Below are positions 1 to 7,994 of a stretch of 60,384 nt of DNA, piece after piece. Source of the DNA: Desulfotruncus arcticus DSM 17038 (GTDB taxonomy: Bacteria; Bacillota; Desulfotomaculia; Desulfotomaculales; Desulfallaceae); NCBI RefSeq assembly GCF_900113335.1, contig NZ_FOOX01000025.1:1-60384 (forward strand), read 5' to 3'. The notes under the pieces were generated by a model. The model did not search any database, was not told where the DNA came from, and was given only the letters and a program-made list of their open reading frames with translations. Position 1 is the stretch's first letter, and each line of letters begins with the position of its first letter. The translations under genes and the position numbers were made by a program.

Positions 1-416
1 TTGCTATGTTTTTTCTCTACCAAAAAACAACATAGCAAAGCTGGCTTCTGCCGAAGCCTTTTTAAAAACCCTGCTTTCGCAGGTTTTTATTCGGGTGATC
101 TCCGACACCCGGGACCGGCGGGCGGCGAATAGTGAGACCCCATCTTAAACCGTGTCCCTTTAAACGACCTCCATCACTACCGTGATGGCGCGTATATGGC
201 GCGGGACCCTATGACGCCGTTGGTCCGGATGGCTTATGCCATCCCCGGATTATTAGCAGTTACCACTGCCACGGGTTCTAACGAACCCTCCGACTAACCT
301 GGTATCTACCAAGTGAAAATTAAACGGCAACTTCGTTGCCCATTGATCACTATGATCACTTTCCCCTTTCGGAGTGGCCCGGCTTACGCCAGGCCAGTTA
401 ACTTACAATTCAAAAC
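1..416 (-). other. Hairpin array, no gene
   Basis: No convincing reading frame lies here. The stretch is instead packed with short perfect or near-perfect hairpins: 43-58 (GGCTTC stem), 70-83 (CCTGC), 92-111 (CGGGTG), 171-188 (CCATCAC), 227-244 (GGATGGC), 256-269 (GCAGT), 273-288 (GGGTTC), 326-340 (GGCAAC), 344-358 (TGATCA) and 376-395 (GGCC-GGC). On the minus strand several loops are GNRA-type (GAAA at 75-78, GUAA at 384-387), which favours a minus-strand RNA downstream of the gene ending at 417. A DNA role such as a transfer or single-strand initiation site is also possible. The ends (1-10 and 30-39) carry a further inverted repeat, TTGCTATGTT. Confidence 0.45.
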
Positions 417-827
417 TTACTTTAGCCTTTCGGCAAAGTACATATAACCATTACCGTCAAAGCATTCTTTACAAGCTAAGCATCCATTGTTTGCGCATGC
501 TGGGCAGGGAAAAAGCGGATCTATTTTCATGCTATTATAATTTGGGTCATGCTCCCGGATCCAACTTAACGCATCTTCACCAGTATAGGCATAGCCGTCA
601 GCAACACTATCAATACCACCGATATCCTTGCGGCCCTTATGATAGATAGCTATGACACCTGTATTTAGATCCATCCAGTAACAACTATCTGGATGAAAAT
701 AAAAACTAATTCCGCCGGCCTCATACCAACCGGCAGCTTTAATAGTCTCTTCTGCCGTTTTCATCCGAATAGATTCTTGCTTAGATGTTTCTCTCATTAG
801 GTCTTCATGGGTTAGCTTTTTGCCCAT
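417..827 (-). CDS. Hypothetical protein with C-terminal cysteine cluster
   Basis: Encodes 136 residues starting at an ATG with a clean upstream AAGGAGATGG ribosome site. The first two thirds look soluble and mixed alpha/beta, with several Trp and Tyr. Residues of roughly 107-127 form a Cys-rich patch (CPAC, CLACKEC, then GNGY) that resembles a DnaJ-type or zinc-ribbon metal site. I do not recognise the family. It is the last gene of a minus-strand run of small accessory genes and is followed by the hairpin array at 1-416. A role in nucleic acid or protein binding through zinc is inference only. Confidence 0.7.
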   Translation of the reverse strand: MGKKLTHEDLMRETSKQESIRMKTAEETIKAAGWYEAGGISFYFHPDSCYWMDLNTGVIAIYHKGRKDIGGIDSVADGYAYTGEDALSWIREHDPNYNSMKIDPLFPCPACANNGCLACKECFDGNGYMYFAERLK

Positions 828-864
828 ATGACCATCTCCTTGCTTTTTATTAAAATATCTTTAT

Positions 865-1329
865 TTAATCCTCATCCGGCATCATAACCGTAATCACCGG
901 TTCAAAATTATCGCCAGGGCCACATGAAGCCTTAAGGGTAATTAACTTTTGTTCCTGACGTTTATAGTGAATCACTTTACCTTTTACAATCTTTTGTTTT
1001 TTTACCAACATCCGAGCGTATAGTTGGAAGTGGATGATATCATACATTCCTTCATGGTAGCGCATAACTGGTCTAACTGTTCCAATAATCGCGCTCCGAA
1101 GCATCCAGACCACGTCCCACAATCGGCCCTCCTCAGATTGTCCATACCTTTCGCGCAGCACTTTTACCGGGACAATTAATTCAGACCATACCCTGTTTGT
1201 TAATGCTACCGGATGCTTGATTCCAGCTTCAACAGAAGTATTTGTTATGTCGACTAGAACCCCATCCTTGATGGCTTGGGCCCTCGTGTAAGTGGATATA
1301 ATCTCATCTTTCTTAAAAAAGTTCATCAT
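865..1329 (-). CDS. DUF6573-like protein
   Basis: Encodes 154 residues. The N-terminal part carries YTRAQAIKDGVLVDIT followed by HPVALTNRVWSELI, the pattern I associate with the DUF6573 family found on plasmids and ICEs; its function is not known. The C-terminal third (KLITLKASCGPGDNFEPVITVM) is also typical of that family. Two adjacent ATGs (1327-1329 and 1324-1326) could serve as start. The GGGAGGG ribosome site is unusually far away at 1357-1363, because a perfect 9-bp hairpin (1333-1356) lies between the two. Confidence 0.75.
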   Translation of the reverse strand: MMNFFKKDEIISTYTRAQAIKDGVLVDITNTSVEAGIKHPVALTNRVWSELIVPVKVLRERYGQSEEGRLWDVVWMLRSAIIGTVRPVMRYHEGMYDIIHFQLYARMLVKKQKIVKGKVIHYKRQEQKLITLKASCGPGDNFEPVITVMMPDED

Positions 1330-1332
1330 TTT

Positions 1333-1363
1333 AATACCGGCTCTATGGCCGGTATTCCCTCCC
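1333..1363 (-). promoter_or_regulatory. SD, hairpin, start leader of the 865-1329 gene
   Basis: On the minus strand a GGGAGGG Shine-Dalgarno (1357-1363) is followed directly by AATACCGGC, a 6-nt loop and GCCGGTATT (1333-1356), then AAA and ATGATG. The perfect 9-bp stem fills the whole spacer. Just 5' of the SD, TCC-GAAG-GGA (about 1360-1370) can form a small hairpin that hides the SD. Confidence 0.6.
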
Positions 1364-1430
1364 TTCGGATTATGAACTACCGGCCATTTGGCATGGTTAT
1401 TACATATTTTTCACTACTTTAGAATCCCAT

Positions 1431-1784
1431 TTAGATACGTATAAGCTTACTTTCACACAAAGGACACTTATCATTGACTTCCGTTAGAGTGAATATTTCA
1501 CCACAATTTGAACATTTGTAGTTGCATGTCTGCTTAGCATTGGTTTTTACAGAATTCCAACACTCTAAAAGAGGTCCGGCAACATGCAAAATTTCATTCT
1601 CAACTTTCTGTATATCACCGCAACGCAGGGCACCAATAAGATGGCCCACGTGTTCTGCAACAATCACACCCCAATCCAATGGGTTGCGCTTATCGTCCGC
1701 TTCTGTATTGCCATGTGTTTCACGGTTAATCTTTTGCTGTGTCAAAACGGCTTGAACAAAGCTTTGAGCTTCTTGTAAAGTCAT
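1431..1784 (-). CDS. Zinc-ribbon protein, possibly MazG-like N-terminus
   Basis: Encodes 117 residues from an ATG with AAAGGAGG 8 nt upstream. The N-terminal 80 residues are helical (NPLDWGVIVAEHVGHLIGAL, then a second amphipathic helix), loosely like an all-alpha NTP pyrophosphatase fold, but no diagnostic ExxE motif is clear. The C-terminal 35 residues form a zinc ribbon with CSNCG and CPLC pairs. It sits in the accessory gene run. A hairpin (GCCCAGC stem, 1821-1843) lies upstream of the SD. The zinc ribbon is seen; the function is unknown. Confidence 0.7.
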   Translation of the reverse strand: MTLQEAQSFVQAVLTQQKINRETHGNTEADDKRNPLDWGVIVAEHVGHLIGALRCGDIQKVENEILHVAGPLLECWNSVKTNAKQTCNYKCSNCGEIFTLTEVNDKCPLCESKLIRI

Positions 1785-1849
1785 TTAATATACCTCCTTT
1801 TCTCTGACCCTTGTAGGGACGCCCAGCTTAAACGCTGGGCTATAGTTAA

Positions 1850-2026
1850 TTAGTTACTTTCTTTCCGCTTCTCAGCTATTTCTTTGAAAATGCCACCGAT
1901 AACGTTTCTTTGTTCCCATTCTTGACCACCAATGTGTTCTACAAAACTCTTTTCTTTTTCAGTTAAGTCCCTACCAAGTGCTCTTAGCACATATTCCATA
2001 AATTCTTCTGGTGTAATAATATTCAC
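1850..2026 (-). CDS. Small acidic hypothetical protein
   Basis: A 58-residue frame begins at GTG (2024-2026) with a strong GAGGAGGG site a few bases upstream; the nearby ATG at the SD opens only a two-codon frame, so GTG is chosen. The product starts VNIITPEEFMEYVLRALG and ends in a basic tail (EKRKESN). It looks like a compact helical protein rich in Glu and Lys, with no Cys and no membrane segment. Good ribosome site, coding-like composition and its place between two genes on the same strand support it as real. Confidence 0.6.
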   Translation of the reverse strand: MNIITPEEFMEYVLRALGRDLTEKEKSFVEHIGGQEWEQRNVIGGIFKEIAEKRKESN

Positions 2027-2058
2027 ACCATTACCCTCCTCAGATGTTCTTTAAAATA

Positions 2059-2376
2059 TTAAGCACCAAGGTACTTTGCACATGCCATCGCTGCTTTCGC
2101 AGCAAACTCGAAACCTTGATAAGTAACACCAAATAAGGCTACTTTCCTTATTTCATTAAGATTTGCAACTTCAATAAAGATATAATGTCCCTCATATCCA
2201 GTTGACGGGTAACATGCAATCCAGCTATACTCCGGAAATTTCTGTTTTGGGTCTACAGAAGGCAAAGTATCAAAATATTCCTCCGGAAAACAATTTTCGC
2301 TTCTAAGACGTTTTTCAAGCTCCATCATAACTTCTTTGATAGTTTTGTTTCTGATTTCAATTGGCTTTATATTCAT
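2059..2376 (-). CDS. Hypothetical protein
   Basis: Encodes 105 residues. The start is set at the ATG at 2374-2376 because GGAGGG lies 6 nt upstream; the reading frame is open further but has no ribosome site there. The protein has a helical N-terminus (KTIKEVMMELEKRLRSE) and an alpha/beta C-terminal part ending AAKAAMACAKYLGA. I do not recognise a family. A perfect 8-bp hairpin (CTGCGCCC/GGGCGCAG, 2394-2412) lies directly upstream of the SD. Confidence 0.65.
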   Translation of the reverse strand: MNIKPIEIRNKTIKEVMMELEKRLRSENCFPEEYFDTLPSVDPKQKFPEYSWIACYPSTGYEGHYIFIEVANLNEIRKVALFGVTYQGFEFAAKAAMACAKYLGA

Positions 2377-2446
2377 TTGGTTCCCTCCAATATTCTGCGC
2401 CCAGCGGGCGCAGTTTCTATTTGCACCCACCGGGGGTATATTGGAT

Positions 2447-3117
2447 TTAATTTTCTTCGTGCAGTAGTTCCTGCTCGGATTCATGGTATCCCAGGATATA
2501 GTCAGCAGCTTTCTGGGCTTGGCCAGCCGCTAAAACTACCATTCTGCTGTCTTGCTTTAGTACCCGGAGCCAGGATTGAATATAGGCAGCTGAGTTATCC
2601 AGGGTTTTGTTTTCAATACCTGCTTTTCCACAGAGCATGGCCGCGCCAATTTCTGCTACCAGTTCTTCTTTACTGTATGTTTCTGATCCGAAGGCTGCCA
2701 TGTTTGTAAGTGTTGCTCGGTTTAATCTAGTTTTGTGACCGGTACTGTGAATGGCTTCATGAAATAAGGTGCTATAATATTCCTCCGGTTTCTGATAATC
2801 TTTTAACGCCGGGACGCTTATACTGTCCTTCAGCGGACTGTAATAGGCTTGTCCGGACGCAAAAGTTATTTGAGGTCTAGATGGATAACCTTCTATTATT
2901 TTTTCAGCCGCTTCTATTGGGTCATGGTCAAAGGTTTCAGCATCTTTTCTTTTACTCTCCAATCCTTCGGTTTGGCTAAGTTCAAATACACGATAGTATC
3001 GAAGCAAGGGAATTTTCTCTAACTCACTATTTTCTTCATTCTCTTTTTCTAGCAACTTCCAAAATACCACTAGGTGAGATTTTGCGCCCTTTTTAACTTT
3101 GCCCCCAGCTTCCTGAA
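2447..3117 (-). CDS. ardC: ArdC-like anti-restriction protein, 3' exon
   Basis: This is the C-terminal part of an ArdC-family protein whose first 59 codons lie at 5817-5994, on the other side of a group II intron. Joining ...CAAG (ending 5817) to TTCAGG (from 3117) restores one frame of 282 residues with no stop. The spliced product has an N-terminal ssDNA-binding ArdC domain and a zincin-type metallopeptidase domain with HEAIHSTGH (HExxH at about residue 179 of the joined protein) and a downstream ELVAEIGAAM. ArdC proteins on conjugative plasmids protect incoming DNA from restriction. Without splicing, this exon has no good start and would not give a full protein. Confidence 0.85.
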
Positions 3118-3178
3118 ATAGTGATAGGTAAGGACACTCTAACAGCATTACCTGTACAGGCTCCTTTTCCCCCACTTC

Positions 3179-3213
3179 ACACCGGACATGAGACTTTCGC
3201 CTCATCCGGCGTT
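3179..3213 (-). ncRNA. Group II intron domain V
   Basis: Read on the minus strand this is a 35-nt hairpin with a lower stem around GCCGGATGA/TCATGTCCGG, a two-nucleotide bulge region, and a GGCGAAAGTC cap with a GAAA tetraloop. This is the catalytic-core signature of group II introns. It is followed by a less regular domain VI and the 3' splice site at 3118. Confidence 0.8.
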
Positions 3214-3238
3214 CCATCAAGCGAACCGTTAACTTAGA

Positions 3239-5107
3239 CTAGAGGGTTTCCCTGAATTTTAGTATCTTTTTCCATGTTTTCTTATCAACCAGATTACTCA
3301 AATCTTTGCCATTGTGAATTAATACATGACAGTAATCGTGGGTAGATGCAAGATGGATTACTTTGTTAACTTGATCTAATGGTAAACTTGGGTGCGTATG
3401 GTGTGTTTCTAATTCGTAATCAGCTATAGGTTTACCACATACCCTGCATTTTCCCTTATCCCGGTTGAACGCATATGCTCTGTTCATTAGGTATTCAAAG
3501 TTATAGCGTGGATGTTTTAATCCTTTAGCTATTAATTCTGATAGTGTTAGGCTTAGTGTTAGATCATCTCTTGCTAATGATTTGGCCTTATTTGTGCGTT
3601 CTTTATAGATTTTCCTACCTTTCGGCGTATATGGTGTTTCGTCTGGATTCTTAAGATATGTCTTTTCCCATTTAACAAAGCCAAGGCTGGTGATGCCAAT
3701 TGTTAAGCTTTCGTGTTGAATGGATGGTATTTGTGTCGTGTAGTTAGTATGTCTATTAATAAGATTGTTAACTTGATTGGCTGGTGTCCATTTGGCACCT
3801 TTATTTTTAATCGCCTTGTAGGATGTGTATTGAAGGGAATTGGCATGTTTATTTAATTCAGCACTAACCATAGTTGCCGGTTTGTAGTAATTACTAATTC
3901 CGGTGATAATGCTGTTTATAATATTAATTTGATGGATTAATTCTTTTCCGTTATATTTCAGAAGCCGATGAATTTTATTCTTTAATTCATACACTTTGGC
4001 TTTAAGACGTTCTTTATCTGGTCTGGTACGATGTATCCATCCTGTTCTGGATTTACCTTTGATTTGTTTACATCGGAAACCGAGGAAGTGGATTGGTTTT
4101 TTCCTGATATTTGTAATTAGTGTTTTAGTTGGGCTTAGTGTTAGTTTAAGATTGATGTCAAGGTATTTTTCAATTCGTTTTTTCCACTTCTCAGCGTTTG
4201 CTTTGGTGTTTGTAACTAATATCCAGTCATCGGCATACCTAATTAGATAGACAGGTTTGAGATTTGTTTTCTTTTTAAGCATTTTATTTTTAATGCCTTG
4301 TTGTGTGTATTTGTGTCTTGTTTTCTTTTCTTCCCATTCCCGGACTATCCATTGGTCTAACTTATGAAGATAGACGTTTGCAAGTAACGGACTAATGATG
4401 CCACCTTGAGGCGTTCCAAGTTCTGTAGTTTTTATTTCGTCTAAAACACCGGTTTTGAGCATTTTCTTAATAATCATTAATATTCTTCTGTCATGTATGC
4501 CCATATGCCAGAGTTGTTTGATTAATTTAGTATGATTGATGTTATCAAAACAGCCTTTGATATCACCTTCGATTATCCAGTGGTATCCTGTTTTATGGCA
4601 AACATTGGTTGTTCTACCTAGTGCCATATGTGTATCTCTCATTGGGCGGAATCCGTAGGAGTGTTTAAAAAATTGTGCTTCCATGATTGGCTCAATGATC
4701 ATACGCAGGATTTCTTGAATAATTCTGTCCGTTATTGCCGGTATGCCTAATGGTCTTTTTTCTGCTTTACCTAGTTTGGGTATCCATACCCTTCTAAGAA
4801 GGTTTGGGTCGTAATTGTCTAGCAGTTGGTGGACCATATTAATGACTTCTGGATATTGTTTTTGTAAGATGTCGGCAATCATAACACCGTCAGTTCCTGC
4901 TGTCATACTGCCATGATTGGATTTAATTTTGTGTATGGCAGTGATGATGGCGACTTCTGATTTTGCTATTTCTAACAGGTTTTTAAATTTAGGCAACTCA
5001 TTGTTTTCTATGGCCTGTTTGGTTGTTGCGTAAAGGTAATCCTGGATGGATCTTAGGTCGGATTCAGATTCTAATTTCGGGTAGACTGATTTTTGAGCCA
5101 CAGGCAT
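3239..5107 (-). CDS. ltrA: Group II intron reverse transcriptase/maturase with HNH domain
   Basis: Multidomain intron-encoded protein of about 622 residues. It has RT blocks with GTDGV, YGFRP, EGDIKGCFDNI, GTPQGGIISPLL and the catalytic YADD (about residue 291), then a maturase X region (LNKHANSLQYTSYKAIK) and a C-terminal HNH endonuclease with CRVCG and HHTHP. It splices and mobilises the host intron. The ATG at 5105-5107 touches the AAGGAGGG site, so the in-frame GTG at 5099-5101 (7 nt from the SD) may be the true start; the frame is open up to 5149. The SD is inside a CTCC-AAAA-GGAG hairpin. Confidence 0.9.
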   Translation of the reverse strand: MPVAQKSVYPKLESESDLRSIQDYLYATTKQAIENNELPKFKNLLEIAKSEVAIITAIHKIKSNHGSMTAGTDGVMIADILQKQYPEVINMVHQLLDNYDPNLLRRVWIPKLGKAEKRPLGIPAITDRIIQEILRMIIEPIMEAQFFKHSYGFRPMRDTHMALGRTTNVCHKTGYHWIIEGDIKGCFDNINHTKLIKQLWHMGIHDRRILMIIKKMLKTGVLDEIKTTELGTPQGGIISPLLANVYLHKLDQWIVREWEEKKTRHKYTQQGIKNKMLKKKTNLKPVYLIRYADDWILVTNTKANAEKWKKRIEKYLDINLKLTLSPTKTLITNIRKKPIHFLGFRCKQIKGKSRTGWIHRTRPDKERLKAKVYELKNKIHRLLKYNGKELIHQINIINSIITGISNYYKPATMVSAELNKHANSLQYTSYKAIKNKGAKWTPANQVNNLINRHTNYTTQIPSIQHESLTIGITSLGFVKWEKTYLKNPDETPYTPKGRKIYKERTNKAKSLARDDLTLSLTLSELIAKGLKHPRYNFEYLMNRAYAFNRDKGKCRVCGKPIADYELETHHTHPSLPLDQVNKVIHLASTHDYCHVLIHNGKDLSNLVDKKTWKKILKFRETL

Positions 5108-5816
5108 CCCTCCTTTTGGAGTAATGTGTGGGTTTAACCAGGTACGCACAACGGCTTCCCAGTCGTCTCAGTCCTTATTTCTGGTTCCTTGACTATGCCC
5201 CTTGGCTCCACACCTTATTATCAGTGTTTCATAGCTACTACGGGCTGCTGTCCCCCATATCCACCGGCCATTTCCTGCGCGGCTAGATTTCATTGCCTCG
5301 ATTGGCTCCGTCTTATAGGGTTCCGTTGTTCCGTGTTTCCTAGCCTTACATACGATTTTAGCCGCCTGCTTTGACCCGGAGTTCAGCCTTAGTCCATAGT
5401 TGGCGGACTTGGCACGTTTCCATTTCGGAGAACGTCAGCTTTGGTAAACAAGAATACCTTAGCCGTTAACTCACATCCTTGGGATGCAACAAAGTTCAGT
5501 TTCTTTGTTTCCTTCTTACGAGCCGTACATACGCAGGTTTCTGGTGAGTCGGCATGATCGTTTTATGGCGACCCGACTACTTCCTTAACCACTTCTCAGG
5601 TCTGGTTTTCGTCGTCTTCACCGAGCTTCATACCCTAAAGTCACTGTCATTATCGAATTATCAGGGCATGTCGGAGTATTAGTCCTTCTACAAGGCCAAC
5701 TTTCCTTGCGTCCGGGAATTGCACCCGATGATTTGGAAACACAGTTCATTAGGTTTATACCTAATGCCTAGTTTTATTAAGCATTACTACTTAGGTTGTC
5801 TAGGAACAACGCACAC

Positions 5817-5994
5817 CTTGCTTGAAGGTTAGATATTCACCGGGGTCAAGAAGTATAGCATTGATTCCTCTATAGGGTTTTTGGGTCTTCCAATTGACCG
5901 CTCCGGCATCCCGCCATGGCTTCCGCCACGGGATGGTCCCGGCCTCCAGTTTTTTAATTATTTCATTTGTTACTATTTGGTAGACTGTCGCCAT
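5817..5994 (-). CDS. ardC: ArdC-like anti-restriction protein, 5' exon
   Basis: Encodes the first 59 codons of the ArdC-family protein: MATVYQIVTNEIIKKLEAG, then IPWRKPW and PYRGINAILL, which are hallmarks of the ArdC N-terminal DNA-binding domain. The exon ends in ...TTCAAGCAAG at 5817 and continues at 3117 after splicing. The start ATG (5992-5994) is 46 nt from its SD (AGGGAGGTG, 6041-6049), with a 35-nt hairpin between them. Unspliced read-through stops after five intron codons. Confidence 0.85.
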
Positions 5995-6002
5995 ATGATT
6001 TC

Positions 6003-6049
6003 GCCGGGATTGCCCAACCGGGCAATTATTACCCGGCCGACACCTCCCT
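6003..6049 (-). promoter_or_regulatory. SD, hairpin, start leader of ardC
   Basis: On the minus strand, AGGGAGGTG (6041-6049) is followed by a two-part hairpin: outer stem GCCGGG/CCCGGC (6032-6037 with 6003-6008), inner stem TTGCCC/GGGCAA (6020-6025 with 6010-6015). GAAATCAT and the ATG come next. The hairpin occupies nearly the whole distance between SD and start. Confidence 0.6.
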
Positions 6050-6108
6050 ATTTATTTGTTTGGCTTAGTCTGACAGGCTCACAAAAATACTTGTTTAAGC
6101 GAATTATT

Positions 6109-6303
6109 CTAAAACATGGCTCTTATTTCCGCTATTAGTTCTTCATTTTCTGATTGTAAGGCTACTGCATATAAAGATAATAATTGACCACTACTATATC
6201 CTTCATAATAATCTGCATCATGCTTAGACTTTTTCATTTTTTGGTAATTTTCGCATACATTTTTGACAATACACCTATATACAAATTCAAAGTCTATCTC
6301 CAT
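6109..6303 (-). CDS. Small hypothetical protein
   Basis: Encodes 64 residues from the ATG at 6301-6303; a GGGGGGAGG ribosome site is 6 nt upstream, so the in-frame TTG two codons earlier is unlikely. The product (MEIDFEFVYRCIVKNVCENY, then a Lys-rich stretch and ENEELIAEIRAMF) is helical and soluble, without a recognisable domain. It lies directly downstream of radC and upstream of ardC, probably in one transcript with them. Confidence 0.6.
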   Translation of the reverse strand: MEIDFEFVYRCIVKNVCENYQKMKKSKHDADYYEGYSSGQLLSLYAVALQSENEELIAEIRAMF

Positions 6304-6318
6304 CTGCAACCTCCCCCC

Positions 6319-7023
6319 TTACATCAAACCTCTAGCTTTAAAGCTCACAAACTTTTTATCTCCGATCACCAGGTGATCTAAGACATTGATGCCGATAATA
6401 TTACCAGCTTCAATCAAACGTTTCGTTACCTCTATATCTTGCTTGCTTGGCGTGGGATCCCCACTGGGATGGTTGTGCACCAATACAACCCCGGCAGCGC
6501 TGCATCTTACGGCTGCTTTATAAAGTTCCCTGGGATGAATAGCTGAAGAATTCAATGTGCCGATTGAAATGGTCTCCCGAGCCAATACTTGGTTCTTCGT
6601 GTTTAGCAACAAAGACCAAAAGTGCTCCCGGTCCAGGTAACGCATTTCTTCCATCACCAGGGCTACAGCGTCTTCCGGAGATTTAATTTGTGGTCTATCC
6701 TCCGGCATGAGCCTGGCCATACGTCGGGCAAGCTCAAAGGCAGCTGCAAGGCGTATTGATTTCTCTATACCAATGCCAGGCAAATTCAATAGTTCTTCAG
6801 GTGACATCTGGGCAAGTGCCCGAAGTCCTTTTTTTAATAAAAATTCCATTGTTTCGTCGGGCACTGGTCCAAGAATGCAACCCAGTACGCCAGACAGTTC
6901 ACTCGAATCCACCCCATACCGAATAGCTTCTTCCCTGACTTGTAAGGATAGTGATCTCTGAACGCCACTTTGCACTGGTCTGTTATATTGCTCTAAAAAT
7001 TCATCGTTCCATAATTGTTTCAT
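6319..7023 (-). CDS. radC: RadC/JAB-domain DNA repair-like protein
   Basis: Encodes 234 residues with the full RadC layout: an N-terminal helix-hairpin-helix region (NLPGIGIEKSIRLAAAFELA, about residues 80-100) and a C-terminal JAB/MPN domain with the metal motif HNHPSGDPTPSKQD (about residues 184-197), followed by DHLVIGD and SFKARGLM. RadC-like proteins are common on plasmids and ICEs near anti-restriction genes; their exact role is still debated. The ATG at 7021-7023 is preceded by a hairpin and a distant SD. The gene lies between small accessory genes and upstream of ardC. Confidence 0.9.
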   Translation of the reverse strand: MKQLWNDEFLEQYNRPVQSGVQRSLSLQVREEAIRYGVDSSELSGVLGCILGPVPDETMEFLLKKGLRALAQMSPEELLNLPGIGIEKSIRLAAAFELARRMARLMPEDRPQIKSPEDAVALVMEEMRYLDREHFWSLLLNTKNQVLARETISIGTLNSSAIHPRELYKAAVRCSAAGVVLVHNHPSGDPTPSKQDIEVTKRLIEAGNIIGINVLDHLVIGDKKFVSFKARGLM

Positions 7024-7032
7024 AAACTTTTG

Positions 7033-7086
7033 CGCACCGGTCCGTATGGGGACCGGTACGCCAATCCCTCCTTTAATTTGGATTGG
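7033..7086 (-). promoter_or_regulatory. Two-hairpin leader of radC
   Basis: Minus-strand order is CCAATCC (7080-7086), SD AAAGGAGGG (7066-7074), GGATTGG (7061-7067), then an 11-bp stem CGTACCGGTCC/GGACCGGTGCG (7050-7060 with 7033-7043, one G-U pair) and the ATG at 7023. The first stem can mask the SD; the second fills the gap between SD and start. A further imperfect hairpin (ACCGGTCCC-ATA-GGGCCTGT) lies at 7094-7113. Confidence 0.6.
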
Positions 7087-7141
7087 TTTACACAGGCCCT
7101 ATGGGACCGGTACTTAGTTGTTAACTAAACATTGCGCTTTA

Positions 7142-7405
7142 TTATATTTGCTTCCAGTAATCCGGATAATTTCTCAGTCGCCTTATGATCCAGAACCAAC
7201 TAGCACACTCATATCGTTTTTGCAGTTCTGTATCGATGGCAAACCAGTATTCCCGAAATTTCATACTCTTAGCCCACTGGGCCATAAAATACAATACTTC
7301 TTCCTCGGATTTTTTCTTCTCATAGAATATCCTTATCAGCTTCTCAGCAAATTCCCTTACTAAATTGCACTTTTTCTCAAGCGTCAACCTTCTTCTCTTG
7401 CTCAT
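7142..7405 (-). CDS. Small basic hypothetical protein
   Basis: Encodes 87 residues from ATG 7403-7405. The product is very basic at the N-terminus (MSKRRRLTLEKK), helical in the middle (EFAEKLIRIFYEKKKSEEE) and aromatic at the C-terminus (ASWFWIIRRLRNYPDYW). No family is recognised. Its leader is closely similar to that of radC (same masked SD plus spacer hairpin), so the two adjacent genes probably share a translational control mode. Confidence 0.6.
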   Translation of the reverse strand: MSKRRRLTLEKKCNLVREFAEKLIRIFYEKKKSEEEVLYFMAQWAKSMKFREYWFAIDTELQKRYECASWFWIIRRLRNYPDYWKQI

Positions 7406-7412
7406 TTCTTAC

Positions 7413-7465
7413 GGACACCGTGGCCTTCCGAGCCCGGTATCCAATCCCTCCTTTCGGATGATTGG
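7413..7465 (-). promoter_or_regulatory. Two-hairpin leader of the 7142-7405 gene
   Basis: On the minus strand, CCAATC (7460-7465) pairs with GATTGG (7441-7446) and inside it TCC-GAAA-GGA forms a GNRA-capped mini-stem that contains the AAAGGAGGG SD (7446-7454). Then GGATACCG/CGGTGTCC (7435-7442 with 7413-7420, one G-U) plus inner GGC/GCC forms the spacer hairpin before ATG 7405. An additional GGGCG/CGCCC hairpin lies at 7471-7482. Confidence 0.6.
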
Positions 7466-7511
7466 TTTACGGGCGCACGCCCGGTTAATTTGAAACGAAA
7501 GTTTTATCTCA

Positions 7512-7994
7512 TTAACCATTGTTATTTTCTGTTACACCTTCACCCTGAATTACCTCACCGTCATAAATAACCGTCAGCCTATGCGGACTATTGAAAAAGG
7601 TATAATAAACGCCTCTCAGCTTTTGCCATACATGCTCCTGCAGATATTCCCTTTCATCCTCTATCTGCTCCCATACATACTTGTAATCATCACGAAACTC
7701 TTGCTCTAACTTCTGCCTTTCCTCATTAGTCATCTCATCAAGTGCATACCCTTTTAACTCTGATTTCACGTATTCATCTTTACTTACAAAGAACTCCTCG
7801 CCAAACTCATCCCGCAGCCGGCGTTCAACTTCATCATTCACCGCCTTATCAGCTTCATCTTTGTAAATATCCTCAAAATAGAAATCCAAATGGTCACACA
7901 TCAAACTGCCATAATTCCTTTTCCACTTATATTGAGCAGCCATCATAATTTCCCAGGCGCACTTTTCCAGCTTGTTTTCAAGGATTACTTTCAT
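7512..7994 (-). CDS. Acidic hypothetical protein
   Basis: Encodes 160 residues from ATG 7992-7994, chosen because GGGAGG lies 7 nt upstream. The product is rich in Asp, Glu, Tyr and Trp with repeated charged helices (EADKAVNDEVERRLRDEFGE; QIEDEREYLQEHVWQKLRG). The strong negative charge recalls DNA-mimic or phage-type inhibitor proteins, but this is only an impression. It overlaps the end of the CHC2 gene by 17 bp, so translation is probably coupled. Confidence 0.65.
   Translation of the reverse strand: MKVILENKLEKCAWEIMMAAQYKWKRNYGSLMCDHLDFYFEDIYKDEADKAVNDEVERRLRDEFGEEFFVSKDEYVKSELKGYALDEMTNEERQKLEQEFRDDYKYVWEQIEDEREYLQEHVWQKLRGVYYTFFNSPHRLTVIYDGEVIQGEGVTENNNG

Larger units (their letters stand above)
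3118..5816 (-). mobile_element. Complete group II intron inside ardC
   Basis: The intron is about 2699 nt. Its 5' end reads GTGTGCG (5816 downward), matching the GUGYG group II consensus. Its 3' end is ...CACTAT at 3118. Near the 3' end a canonical domain V (3179-3213, GCCGGATGA stem, GAAA loop, TCATGTCCGG) and a domain VI stem are visible. It encodes a reverse transcriptase/maturase at 3239-5107. The boundaries are supported independently because precise excision fuses the flanking ardC halves in frame. Region 5150-5816 is non-coding and would be domains I to III plus the start of IV. Confidence 0.9.

Noticed and set aside
417..649. Plus-strand ORF 374-649
   Set aside because: Shadow of the minus-strand gene 417-827, no ribosome site.
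3117..3220. ArdC start at the ATG near 3220
   Set aside because: That segment is intron domain V/VI; the coding part of ardC only resumes at 3117 after the splice site.
5189..5374. Plus-strand ORF inside the group II intron
   Set aside because: Lies in the non-coding RNA part (domains I-III) of the intron, no SD, composition unlike proteins.
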